The position numbers were made by a program, and so were the translations under genes. Below, in pieces: positions 55,831-64,000 of a stretch of 64,000 bases of DNA (positions are counted from its first letter, which is position 1; each line of letters opens with the position of its first letter). The notes under the pieces were generated by a model. It was not told the origin of the DNA, searched no databases, and saw nothing but the letters and a program-made list of their open reading frames with translations. The stretch is from assembly GCF_013248905.1 (NCBI RefSeq), contig NZ_JABRVS010000001.1, positions 3,348,001 to 3,412,000 of the forward strand. Direction: 5' to 3'. The DNA comes from Shewanella sp. VB17 (GTDB lineage Bacteria > Pseudomonadota > Gammaproteobacteria > Enterobacterales > Shewanellaceae).

Positions 55831-56463
55831 TTACCAATCCTGTGCCTGTAACAATGCAAGTATGTCTTGGTGGACCTGAGACATTGTTTGGCCAGCATTG
55901 ATCACATGTATAGTATTATCCTGCTCAGCATAAGATAAAAAAGTTTCTCGAGCACGTTCAAAAAAATGTACCTCTTCAACTTCTATTCTATCTAATTCAC
56001 CACGATTCGCTGCGCGAGAGAGCCCTAATATAGGATCGATATCAAGATAAATAGTCAGATCAGGTGTAAAATCTCCTAACGTCGCTTGACTGACTGATTC
56101 AACCAAAGACATGAGCCCTCGCCCTCCACCTTGGTAAGCCAAGGATGATAAATTATGCCGATCACCTAATACCCATTGACCTTTGGCCAATGCAGGTTTA
56201 ATCACATTGGCCACCAACTGGGCCCTTGCCGCATAAAAAAGTAGGCATTCAGCCTCATCGCACAAAGGATCACTGTCATCGGCTATTTTAACCAAATCTC
56301 TAATGCACTCAGCCAAGGGGGTACCCCCTGGCTCACGAGTACAGATTGGGACGCTCGCTGTCCGTTGCGCGATAAAATCTCTTACTAATGCGATGGCACT
56401 GGACTTACCCGCGCCTTCTAAGCCCTCTATCACAATAAATTTATTCTTGACTTGCTTGTTCAT
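55831..56463 (-). CDS. tmk: Thymidylate kinase
   Basis: 210 aa P-loop kinase: dTMP plus ATP gives dTDP. FIVIEGLEGAGKSSAI is the P-loop, CTREPGGTPLAECIRDL carries the DRX-like/TREPGGT motif, and DRHNLSSLAYQGGGRG the LID region. It overlaps the mltG stop by four bases and is followed at once by holB. Confidence 0.97.
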   Translation of the reverse strand: MNKQVKNKFIVIEGLEGAGKSSAIALVRDFIAQRTASVPICTREPGGTPLAECIRDLVKIADDSDPLCDEAECLLFYAARAQLVANVIKPALAKGQWVLGDRHNLSSLAYQGGGRGLMSLVESVSQATLGDFTPDLTIYLDIDPILGLSRAANRGELDRIEVEEVHFFERARETFLSYAEQDNTIHVINAGQTMSQVHQDILALLQAQDW

Positions 56464-57467
56464 CGGTTTCTCTGATAATTATTGACTGCCCGATTGTGCT
56501 CGGCTAATGTTCTGGAAAAAACATGACTCCCGTCATTTTTTGAAACGAAATATAGGTAATTAACATCTGCTGGATGCGCTGCTGCTAACAAAGCAGCGCC
56601 ACTAGGTGCCGCTATAGGAGTCGGGGTCAATCCTGTTATTTTGTAAGTATTAAATGGCGTCATCTCTTTAAGCGCCCGACGTGTAATATCGCCTTTATAC
56701 TGATCCCCCATACCATAAATAACGGTGGGATCTGTCTGCAATCTCATCCCTTTATTAAGCCGATTCATGAACACTGCAGAAATCAGAGGACGTTCGCTCG
56801 CTTTACCGGTTTCCTTCTCAATAATGGATGCCAAAATAAGCAACTCGTAAGCAGACTTCAATGGTAAATTATCGGCGCGATCCGCCCAAGCAGTGTTTAA
56901 TTCAAGCTGCATTTTTTGATAACTTTGCTCCACTAACTGTTTGATATTATCCCCAGCACGATAATGATATGTATCTGGGTAAAATTTCCCTTCAGGCAAG
57001 TTAGAATCATCACCTTGTTCTGCTAATACTAGATTAAATACCTCTGTTGAGAATTCGCTGTGAGGTAACACCTTAAGAATTGCCGTCCATTCTTTAATGT
57101 TTAGCCCCTCCACTAATGTAACCGAAAATACTTTCTCTTTACCCTGATTTAATTTCTCTAATAAGCCTATCACGGTATCCCCAGGGATAAGCTCATAAAA
57201 GCCAGTACGGATCTTGGCCAACTCTGGATGGATCTTCACCAATAATTTTAATTTCCACCCATCCGTAATTAATGCTCTATGCTCTAATTGGGTCACGAGT
57301 TGGTAAAAAGAAGTCCCAGATTTAAGTTCAAGCACTTGATTTTGTTCTAAACTCAGCGCAGATTGACTAAAACTAACCACAGTATGATAAGTCCATAAAC
57401 TCACTCCGACTGCAAGCATGAGTAAAGTCAAACACGTTGCGGTAAACCTAATAATAAATTTTTTCAT
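56460..57467 (-). CDS. mltG: Endolytic murein transglycosylase MltG
   Basis: 335 aa inner-membrane enzyme (one N-terminal helix, about 7-28) that cuts nascent glycan strands and so terminates their growth. A LysM-like region is followed by the YceG catalytic domain: EGKFYPDTYHYRAGD, LASIIEKETGKASERPLISA with the catalytic Glu, and LQTDPTVIYGMGDQYKGDIT. Overlaps pabC and tmk by four bases each, so the three are translationally linked. Confidence 0.96.
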   Translation of the reverse strand: MKKFIIRFTATCLTLLMLAVGVSLWTYHTVVSFSQSALSLEQNQVLELKSGTSFYQLVTQLEHRALITDGWKLKLLVKIHPELAKIRTGFYELIPGDTVIGLLEKLNQGKEKVFSVTLVEGLNIKEWTAILKVLPHSEFSTEVFNLVLAEQGDDSNLPEGKFYPDTYHYRAGDNIKQLVEQSYQKMQLELNTAWADRADNLPLKSAYELLILASIIEKETGKASERPLISAVFMNRLNKGMRLQTDPTVIYGMGDQYKGDITRRALKEMTPFNTYKITGLTPTPIAAPSGAALLAAAHPADVNYLYFVSKNDGSHVFSRTLAEHNRAVNNYQRNR

Positions 57468-58279
57468 AAAGTAAGGTGTAAAGTTTGTCTCAATGTGTCT
57501 GAAAAAGGTGATATAGAATAGGTCATATTATCGATACGATTAATATCCACCAGACCCAGTAAGCTATTGGTCATGAACACGTGTTCAAACAAAGTTAAGT
57601 CACCATAATTGACCTCTGTGACATCCACATCATAACCCAATTCAATCAGCGCATAGATCACTTGCTCTCTCATCATCCCCGCCACCCCAGAATGGGTGAT
57701 TGCAGGTGTCAAAGCCACGTTCCCAGTGATAAAAAAAAGATTGGCCATGGATGACTCAATCACGCGTTTATCAGTATCAAGTACCAACCAATCATCAAAC
57801 CCATTAGGTAATTGCATTGATTTAATCAGCACCTGTTCCAAACGATTAAGGTGTTTGATACCAGCAAGCCTTGGTTGCCGTGATAAGCGAAACTCACTTA
57901 AAGTAAGCGCTATCCCTTCTTTTTGCCAGTGAATATAATGCGATGGCACGTCATAAAGAGAAACAACCTCATTGACTTGGCTACATGTAGGCGCCGCATA
58001 ACCCCGTCCACCAACACCACGAGTAAGCAACAACTTAATACAGCCATGAGTTTGATTTAATGCGATTTGATTAAGCAATTCAATCAAATCATCTGTCGCC
58101 TCCCACTGGAAACCGAGACGACGAGCACCTTGAACCAATCTAGCAAAATGTGCCGCTAAAAATTGCACTTGTCCATCGCTAAATCGCATGGTGGCAAATA
58201 ATCCATCACCGTACGCAAGCCCCCTATCTAAAGGATCCATTTGCTCGGCTACGATCCCATTAACCCATACTTGTGTCAT
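57464..58279 (-). CDS. pabC: Aminodeoxychorismate lyase
   Basis: 271 aa fold-type IV PLP enzyme: 4-amino-4-deoxychorismate to p-aminobenzoate plus pyruvate, for folate synthesis. DRGLAYGDGLFATMR starts the fold, GIKHLNRLEQVLIK holds the PLP lysine and VIESSMANLFFITGN the Glu/Asn pair. It overlaps mltG by four bases. The acpP-fabF genes that often precede pabC are not here; dcd stands upstream. Confidence 0.94.
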   Translation of the reverse strand: MTQVWVNGIVAEQMDPLDRGLAYGDGLFATMRFSDGQVQFLAAHFARLVQGARRLGFQWEATDDLIELLNQIALNQTHGCIKLLLTRGVGGRGYAAPTCSQVNEVVSLYDVPSHYIHWQKEGIALTLSEFRLSRQPRLAGIKHLNRLEQVLIKSMQLPNGFDDWLVLDTDKRVIESSMANLFFITGNVALTPAITHSGVAGMMREQVIYALIELGYDVDVTEVNYGDLTLFEHVFMTNSLLGLVDINRIDNMTYSISPFSDTLRQTLHLTL

Positions 58280-58336
58280 TATCTCTCAAGCTCCTTATCC
58301 ATCACTGCTAAGGGATCATCACTTTTTAAACATGGA

Positions 58337-58921
58337 TTAATGATCTTGACTTATCCGGCTCGCAACCGCTTCTTGTTGATCTTGATATTTAGCATCTGTA
58401 CGCTTGTTGTAAGGACGAGCAACAGCCTGATTGAGACGCTCAAAGTTCAACGCGCCAATCGTCATATTAGGCCGCAATGCCAGCGGTAATTTACCACTAT
58501 TAAAAAACTCCAGTACAATTTTACCATGCCAACCAGGATCAATACGATGTGCCGTCACATGAACCATCAAGCCTAATCGAGCTAAAGAAGAACGGCCATC
58601 CAACCAACCCACGATATCGGCAGGCAAGGTCACCGTTTCATAGGTCACAGCCAAAGCTAATTCACCTGGATGGAGGAAAAAAGCGCCGCCTTCTGGAATA
58701 ACAATCATATCGCTCATCACATCATCGAGTGATTTTTGTACATCTGATGTAGGACCACTAAGATCAATAAAAGGCGCGGTATGATCTTGAAATACTCTAA
58801 ATTGATCCCCAAGTTTTACATCCACGCTTACTCCGCTAATCGCATCAGCGGATGGGCGCGGCTCCATCACGATAGAGCCATTATCTAAACACGTTTCAAT
58901 CTCTGTATCCGTTAACCGCAT
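58337..58921 (-). CDS. dcd: dCTP deaminase
   Basis: 194 aa: dCTP to dUTP, the main source of dUMP for thymidylate. MRLTDTEIETCLDNGSIVME opens the protein; the catalytic region is RSSLARLGLMVHVTAHRIDP with WHGKIVLEFFN carrying the key Glu. Length matches E. coli Dcd (193). It sits between udk and pabC; the neighbours tmk and dcd both feed dTTP. Confidence 0.97.
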   Translation of the reverse strand: MRLTDTEIETCLDNGSIVMEPRPSADAISGVSVDVKLGDQFRVFQDHTAPFIDLSGPTSDVQKSLDDVMSDMIVIPEGGAFFLHPGELALAVTYETVTLPADIVGWLDGRSSLARLGLMVHVTAHRIDPGWHGKIVLEFFNSGKLPLALRPNMTIGALNFERLNQAVARPYNKRTDAKYQDQQEAVASRISQDH

Positions 58922-59018
58922 TGCGTTTCTACTCCTAGGTTTATTCGAACTATGTTGCTATTTATTTTGATAATGTAGTTCAATAAATAAAACAAAACAT
59001 TGAGGATCTTAGCGAATA

Positions 59019-59654
59019 TTATTTGGCTAAGAGATGCTGAATTCTCGCCTTAAGAATATCGGTGGCAATACGATTTTTCCCACCACGAGGAACAATGATA
59101 TCTGCATATTGCTTAGAAGGGTCAATAAATTGCAGGAACATAGGCCGTACTGTTTCTGTATACTGAGCCATCACAGACTCCATCGTACGACCCCGCTCAT
59201 CAACGTCACGGGCCAAACGACGCATAAAACAAATATCCAGCGGGGTATCCATAAATACACTCGCATCCATTAAGCCTCTGAGCGTAGGATTGGTCAATAA
59301 TAAAATCCCCTCCAAGATAATCACCTTCTTAGGGGTCATCTTAATGGTGTCAGCCATACGCGTATGTTCACTATAGCTATATTGAGGGATCTCGACCGCT
59401 TCTCCACTTTTAAGAGATTCTAGATGATGACACAGTAACTCATGATCCAACGCGGTAGGATGATCATAGTTGGTCAACACTCGCTCATCCATCGAAAGAT
59501 GGCCTTGATCTCTGTAATAGGCATCTTCAGCAATCACACCTATTTGATCAGTCCCTAAATCACGGCACAACTCTTGGAATATGTTTTTAGCAATTAAGCT
59601 TTTTCCCGAGGCTGAAGCACCTGCAATACCAATAATGACACACTGAGAATTCAT
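59019..59654 (-). CDS. udk: Uridine/cytidine kinase
   Basis: 211 aa P-loop kinase that salvages uridine and cytidine with GTP or ATP. GIAGASASGKSLIAKNI is the Walker A motif, DAYYRDQGHLSMDER and NYDHPTALDHELL are family motifs and VILEGILLL carries Walker B. Starts 12 bases after the apbC stop, so co-transcribed with it. Confidence 0.97.
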   Translation of the reverse strand: MNSQCVIIGIAGASASGKSLIAKNIFQELCRDLGTDQIGVIAEDAYYRDQGHLSMDERVLTNYDHPTALDHELLCHHLESLKSGEAVEIPQYSYSEHTRMADTIKMTPKKVIILEGILLLTNPTLRGLMDASVFMDTPLDICFMRRLARDVDERGRTMESVMAQYTETVRPMFLQFIDPSKQYADIIVPRGGKNRIATDILKARIQHLLAK

Positions 59655-59666
59655 GCTGCTGTTACC

Positions 59667-60791
59667 TTATTCATCATCTGAAATACTAATTGAAACACTG
59701 GATTGCACGTTCGTTAATGCCAGTTGTGCGCCGACTTTTCTGGCGATGTCACGATACAGTTCAGCAACATCACTATTTGGAGACGCCACCACCGTCGGTA
59801 TTCCTTTATCGACATCTTCACGAATGTGGAGTTTAAGGGGCAACTCGCCCAGTAATGGCACATCATATCGCTGAGCAATCTTACTGCCACCATCTCGACC
59901 AAATGGATGCGCTTGGTGCCCACATTCACTGCACTGATGAAAGCTCATATTTTCAACGATGCCCAACACAGGAATATTCACCTTTTGAAACATGTTTATT
60001 CCTTTCTTAGCATCAGCAAGGGCAATGTCTTGAGGTGTGGTCACTATCACCGCCCCTGTCACCGGCACTTTTTGTGATAACGTCAGCTGAATGTCTCCGG
60101 TCCCTGGTGGCATATCGATCACCATGTAGTCAAGATCCGGCCACAGAGTTTCATTTAATAACTGCGCTAAGGCGCCAGCAGCCATCGGGCCTCGCCAAAC
60201 AGCGGCTTCCTCATCGGCTAACAAAAAACCAATCGATTGAGCAGCAATCCCATAAACCGTCGCGGCAGACATCATTTTACCATCACTCGATACCGGTTTA
60301 AAATCGGCTAAACCTAACATGATAGGAATAGATGGACCATAAATATCCGCATCTAAGAGACCCACTTTGGCACCTTCAGCCGCTAAGGCTAATGCCAAAT
60401 TAACGGCTGTGGTGGATTTACCCACCCCCCCTTTACCCGAAGCAACGGCAATCACTTGCTTCACGTTGGCAATAGGCTTTATATTTGCAATCGCTGAGAT
60501 GCTAGCAGCTTGAAAATCGATATCACATTCAACTTCATCGACAGCATCAAGCGACGTCAACTGTTGCGTTATCGTATGTCGAATATCAGGGTATTGCGTC
60601 ATACAAGGATAAGGATAACAAAGACCCAATTGCAGACATTTGCCATCAATAGATAACGTGCTCACACAGCCAGCAGTCACTAGACCTTGTGCTAAATACG
60701 GATCTTGATATGCATCCAAAATGGCCAGAACTGGCCCGAGAAGATCGTCACTGAGACGATAATGCTGAGAAGCTGAAGACAAAAGTGCCAC
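59667..60791 (-). CDS. apbC: Iron-sulfur cluster carrier ATPase (Mrp/ApbC)
   Basis: 374 aa. An N-terminal MIP18-like domain (about 1-95) precedes a P-loop NTPase with the deviant Walker A GKGGVGKSTTAVNLALALA and YMVIDMPPGTGDIQLTL. The CxxC pair HQCSECGH (near residue 284) binds a 4Fe-4S cluster that is handed to target apo-proteins. Divergent from metG with 151 bases between, the usual mrp-metG arrangement in gammaproteobacteria. Confidence 0.96.
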   Translation of the reverse strand: MALLSSASQHYRLSDDLLGPVLAILDAYQDPYLAQGLVTAGCVSTLSIDGKCLQLGLCYPYPCMTQYPDIRHTITQQLTSLDAVDEVECDIDFQAASISAIANIKPIANVKQVIAVASGKGGVGKSTTAVNLALALAAEGAKVGLLDADIYGPSIPIMLGLADFKPVSSDGKMMSAATVYGIAAQSIGFLLADEEAAVWRGPMAAGALAQLLNETLWPDLDYMVIDMPPGTGDIQLTLSQKVPVTGAVIVTTPQDIALADAKKGINMFQKVNIPVLGIVENMSFHQCSECGHQAHPFGRDGGSKIAQRYDVPLLGELPLKLHIREDVDKGIPTVVASPNSDVAELYRDIARKVGAQLALTNVQSSVSISISDDE

Positions 60792-60942
60792 CCTCTATAA
60801 ATAATTTGCCTAAGTGTACCAGAAAAAGTCGCCAATATTCGCGTACATTTACCCCACTTAGACGATGTTTTAATGAAAGTCTTAGTGGGATCGGTTAGTA
60901 TCTATGCCATTCTTTTAGGCTCCAAACTGATTTTGAGACAAG

Positions 60943-63006
60943 ATGGCAAATTCACAACGTAAGATTTTAGTGACAAGCGCGCTTCCATACGCTAACGGAC
61001 CTATCCATTTAGGGCATATGCTGGAGTATATTCAAACTGATATTTGGTCACGATTCCAAAAGCTTCGTGGACACGAATGTCATTATATCTGTGCCGATGA
61101 TGCCCATGGCACACCCATTATGTTAAAAGCTCAACAGATGGGGATTGAACCTGAAGAAATGATTGCTCAAGTGAACAAAGAGCATCAACAAGATTTTGCT
61201 GATTTCAATATTCAATTTGATAACTTTCACAGTACCCACAGTGTTGAGAACCGCGAGCTTTCAAGTGCTATTTACCTCAAGTTACGTGATGCAGGTTTCA
61301 TTAAAACTCGCACTATTTCACAGTTATTCGATCCAGAAAAATCGATGTTCTTACCTGATCGTTTTGTTAAAGGCACTTGCCCTAAATGTCAGTCAGAAGA
61401 CCAGTATGGCGATAATTGTGATAATTGTGGCGCGACATACAGCCCAACGGATTTGATCTCACCAAAATCAGCGGTATCGGGTGCCACCCCAATCATGAAG
61501 GAATCTGAGCATTTCTTTTTCGACTTGCCAGCCTTTGAAACCATGTTAAGCGAATGGACCCGCTCTGGCGCGATCCAAGAAGAAATCGCCAACAAGCTCG
61601 CTGAATGGTTCGAGCAAGGTTTGCAACAATGGGATATCAGTCGAGATGCGCCTTATTTTGGTTTTGAGATCCCTGATGCACCCGGTAAATATTTCTATGT
61701 TTGGCTAGATGCACCTATCGGTTATATGGGATCATTTAAACACTTATGTGATCGACGCGAAGATCTTAATTTCGACGACTTTTGGGCTAAAGACTCTACT
61801 GCCGAGGTGTATCACTTTATCGGCAAAGATATTGTCAACTTCCACAGTCTGTTCTGGCCAGCGATGCTTGAAGGTGCGGGCTATCGCAAACCAACCAGTG
61901 TATACGCACACGGTTATGTGACGGTCAATGGCGCCAAGATGTCAAAATCAAAAGGCACTTTCATTAAGGCACGTACTTACCTTGATAATTTAGACCCAGA
62001 ATACCTACGTTACTACTACGCTGCTAAGTTAAATAATCGTATTGACGATCTCGATCTTAACCTTGAAGATTTCGCTCAACGCGTCAACTCTGACTTAGTC
62101 GGAAAACTAGTGAATCTTGCCTCTCGCACAGCAGGTTTTATTAGTAAGCACTTTGAAGGTAAACTTGCGAAAGTTATCGATACTACACTCGAGCAAACTT
62201 TCTTGAGTAAACAAGAGATAATTGCCCAACTCTATGAGGATCGTGAATACGGTAAAGCCATGCGAGAAATCATGGCATTGGCTGATATGGCTAACGCTTA
62301 TGTCGCCGATGCAGCGCCTTGGCAACTAATAAAAGACGAAAACAAACAAGAAGAAGCACATCAAGTTTGCTCTAATGCGCTGAATTTATTTCGTATTTTA
62401 GTCACTTATTTAAAGCCTGTTTTGCCTAAACTTGCCGACGATGTCGAAGCTTTCCTGCAAGTCCCACTCACATGGGATAACCTGAATGCCGATCTTACAG
62501 ATCACGAAATCGCTAAATTCAAACCACTAATGCAACGCATCGACATGAAAAGTATCGAGGCGATTATTGAATCCTCTAAAGATAACTTAGCCCCGATTCA
62601 AGCAGCTAACAAAGCATCAAAAGAACCCAGTCATGCCCCCGTGGATATGGGCACCCCTCTTGAAAGCGATCCCATCTCTGCTGAGATAAGCTTTGAAGAC
62701 TTTGCCAAAATAGATCTTCGTATCGCCCGTATCGCTAAAGCTGAGCATGTGCCTGACGCAAATAAATTACTGAAACTTCAGTTAGATTTAGGCGGTGAAA
62801 CAAGGCAAGTTTTTGCTGGTATTAAGTCCGCTTATGCCCCAGAAGATCTTGAAGGTAAACTGACCGTCATGGTGGCCAATCTAGCACCACGTAAAATGCG
62901 TTTTGGCATGTCAGAAGGCATGGTACTTGCGGCAGGTCCCGGCAATAAAGATCTGTGGATCCTAGAGCCTGACGAAGGTGCACAACCAGGTATGCGAGTG
63001 AAATAA
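60943..63006 (+). CDS. metG: Methionyl-tRNA synthetase
   Basis: 687 aa class I synthetase. The HIGH-type motif is YANGPIHLGHML, the zinc knuckle CPKCQSEDQYGDNCDNCG, and the KMSKS motif NGAKMSKSKGTFIKA. A helical anticodon-binding domain and a C-terminal tRNA-binding/dimerisation domain (about 585-687; FAKIDLRIARIAKAEHVPDA) complete it. Length is that of the E. coli dimeric type. Own terminator downstream. Confidence 0.98.
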   Translation: MANSQRKILVTSALPYANGPIHLGHMLEYIQTDIWSRFQKLRGHECHYICADDAHGTPIMLKAQQMGIEPEEMIAQVNKEHQQDFADFNIQFDNFHSTHSVENRELSSAIYLKLRDAGFIKTRTISQLFDPEKSMFLPDRFVKGTCPKCQSEDQYGDNCDNCGATYSPTDLISPKSAVSGATPIMKESEHFFFDLPAFETMLSEWTRSGAIQEEIANKLAEWFEQGLQQWDISRDAPYFGFEIPDAPGKYFYVWLDAPIGYMGSFKHLCDRREDLNFDDFWAKDSTAEVYHFIGKDIVNFHSLFWPAMLEGAGYRKPTSVYAHGYVTVNGAKMSKSKGTFIKARTYLDNLDPEYLRYYYAAKLNNRIDDLDLNLEDFAQRVNSDLVGKLVNLASRTAGFISKHFEGKLAKVIDTTLEQTFLSKQEIIAQLYEDREYGKAMREIMALADMANAYVADAAPWQLIKDENKQEEAHQVCSNALNLFRILVTYLKPVLPKLADDVEAFLQVPLTWDNLNADLTDHEIAKFKPLMQRIDMKSIEAIIESSKDNLAPIQAANKASKEPSHAPVDMGTPLESDPISAEISFEDFAKIDLRIARIAKAEHVPDANKLLKLQLDLGGETRQVFAGIKSAYAPEDLEGKLTVMVANLAPRKMRFGMSEGMVLAAGPGNKDLWILEPDEGAQPGMRVK

Positions 63007-63027
63007 GCTTCACGACTGACTAATGAT

Positions 63028-63053
63028 AAAGGCTGTATTTTGCAGCCTTTTTA
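63028..63053 (+). terminator. Terminator after metG
   Basis: AAAGGCTG (63028-63035) pairs with CAGCCTTT (63043-63050) and is followed by Ts, 22 bases past the metG stop. Confidence 0.85.
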
Positions 63054-63122
63054 CGAAATAGAAAAATGGCCGCGGTTACTGTTTAAACATTATCACTCTT
63101 CATTTCCCCTCGTTACGTCACA

Positions 63123-63911
63123 TCAACATACACATCCACTACGCTTGTATTGCTGAGGAGTCAGCTTAAATGCTTGTTTAAATGCCTCAATAAACGCTGA
63201 AACGGATCCATACCCTACCTCATGAGCTGTCATTTGCACCGTATAACCTTGCTCCAACAAAGACAGCGACGCCATTAGACGCAATCGTTGCCGCCATTGT
63301 GGGTAAGATAAACCCAGCTCTTTTTTAAATAATCGGGACAAAGTCCGCTCCGATCCTCCCACTCGCACCGACCATTGGGCTAACGTCAAGGCTAAACTTG
63401 GCACTTCAAGTAGTGCATTGACTATCGGGACTAATCGACGATCTTGGGGCATGGTGAGCTCAAGTGCAAGTGTGCTTTCACACCAGATCTGATCATACAA
63501 TACATCCACTAATCGGCTAACTGCATTATCTTGAATACCGTCACGTACTGTCACTTGTTGTAATAATAAAATGAGTTCTCTAAAAAAGGGGGAAGCCTCG
63601 ATTGTGCGGCAGATTGTAGGCGCGGGCTGCGTATTCTTAGGGTTTAAATAAATCCCAATAAATCGGGTCTTTTGCGCCACCCAAGATCCATGCTCTGTAT
63701 AGGCAGGAATAAATAAAGCTCGATGATGTGGCACATAAAATTGATGCCTATCCGTGTTAGTTTTCACCAGCCCAGTTAACGGATAAAGAATTTGATGCCA
63801 AGTGTGTTGATGTGGGGCATCATCAAAGCCTTGTTCCATGTCTATGACATTGATCAATATTTCTTGATGCGGATATTGAGCGATCAGTGTATTGCTTTGT
63901 ATCGGAAACAT
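63123..63911 (-). CDS. AraC-family transcriptional regulator with cupin sensor domain
   Basis: About 262 aa. An N-terminal cupin (HQHTWHQILYPLTGLVKTNT) senses a small ligand; two helix-turn-helix units follow (LTLAQWSVRVGGSERTLSRL and YTVQMTAHEVGYGSVSAFIE), ending FKQAFKLTPQQYKR. The arrangement resembles NimR/YdeO-like single-domain-sensor AraC proteins that control a neighbouring exporter. The ATG at 63911 is preferred, with GGTGA eight bases upstream; an in-frame GTG lies four codons before. Its target is outside the window or unknown. Confidence 0.92.
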   Translation of the reverse strand: MFPIQSNTLIAQYPHQEILINVIDMEQGFDDAPHQHTWHQILYPLTGLVKTNTDRHQFYVPHHRALFIPAYTEHGSWVAQKTRFIGIYLNPKNTQPAPTICRTIEASPFFRELILLLQQVTVRDGIQDNAVSRLVDVLYDQIWCESTLALELTMPQDRRLVPIVNALLEVPSLALTLAQWSVRVGGSERTLSRLFKKELGLSYPQWRQRLRLMASLSLLEQGYTVQMTAHEVGYGSVSAFIEAFKQAFKLTPQQYKRSGCVC

Positions 63912-64000
63912 ATGTCTGATCACCGTTATTTAATGTCAGGATAACTATACCTAGTCATAGCGTAATTCAAATACTATCACCAGACCACTACATATGAACT

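Overview
The window reads as a chromosome segment of a low-GC marine gammaproteobacterium, most likely Shewanella or a close relative. The grounds are gene order and protein character: pdxB-asd-fimV-truA-folC-dedD-cvpA-purF, pheS-pheT-ihfA, metG divergent from mrp/apbC-udk-dcd, and pabC-mltG-tmk-holB-pilZ-tatD are arrangements familiar from Shewanella and Vibrio-like genomes. No rRNA or tRNA gene and no CRISPR array was seen. Most genes lie on the minus strand.

Layout. 1-4270: two tandem secreted aerolysin-family pore-forming toxins in AT-rich DNA. 4271-11975: topoisomerase III, then a divergent pair of an HD-GYP response regulator and a large hybrid sensor kinase. 12021-24068: the purF-to-pdxB block, including a fimV swollen by about 13 copies of a 183-bp repeat; accD, expected between truA and folC, is absent. 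24069-29369: an accessory island with a 37-codon small ORF, a TetR regulator and EamA exporter (plus strand) facing a PurA-like GTP enzyme and a LOG-type phosphoribohydrolase (minus strand), followed by the wreck of an ISAs1-type transposase. 29370-34065: late lipid A acyltransferase, ihfA, pheT, pheS. 34634-39860: a divergent sensor protein, a double-domain retropepsin-like protein and small proteins. 40003-44552: pdxH and a polyamine cluster speA / eukaryotic-type AdoMet decarboxylase / speB. 44940-53648: RNA-binding CvfB-like protein, YceH, an ABC exporter, cold-shock protein, RlmA, an MHS-type transporter, an orphan SecD-head-domain protein, a decayed gene and a possible small RNA. 53649-63911: tatD, pilZ, holB (apparent frameshift), tmk, mltG, pabC, dcd, udk, apbC, metG and an AraC-type regulator.

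The strongest candidate for an undescribed system is the 24.4-27.8 kb gene set. The PurA-like enzyme keeps the GTP site, the catalytic Asp13 and His41 and a purine-nucleotide pocket, but the four-arginine loop that holds L-aspartate in true adenylosuccinate synthetase reads NPMQ. It is translationally coupled to a LOG-family enzyme, which would release a free base from a nucleotide, and lies beside a DMT exporter with its own TetR regulator. I infer a small pathway that makes, releases and exports a 6-substituted purine base, comparable in logic to bacterial 6-thioguanine production. Other points of note are the second aerolysin paralog with substitutions at the receptor-binding (Y162) and oligomerisation (H132) positions, the eukaryotic-type AdoMet decarboxylase, and the frameshift in the essential gene holB.

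All functional calls rest on reading the translated sequences and on remembered family features; no database search was run.
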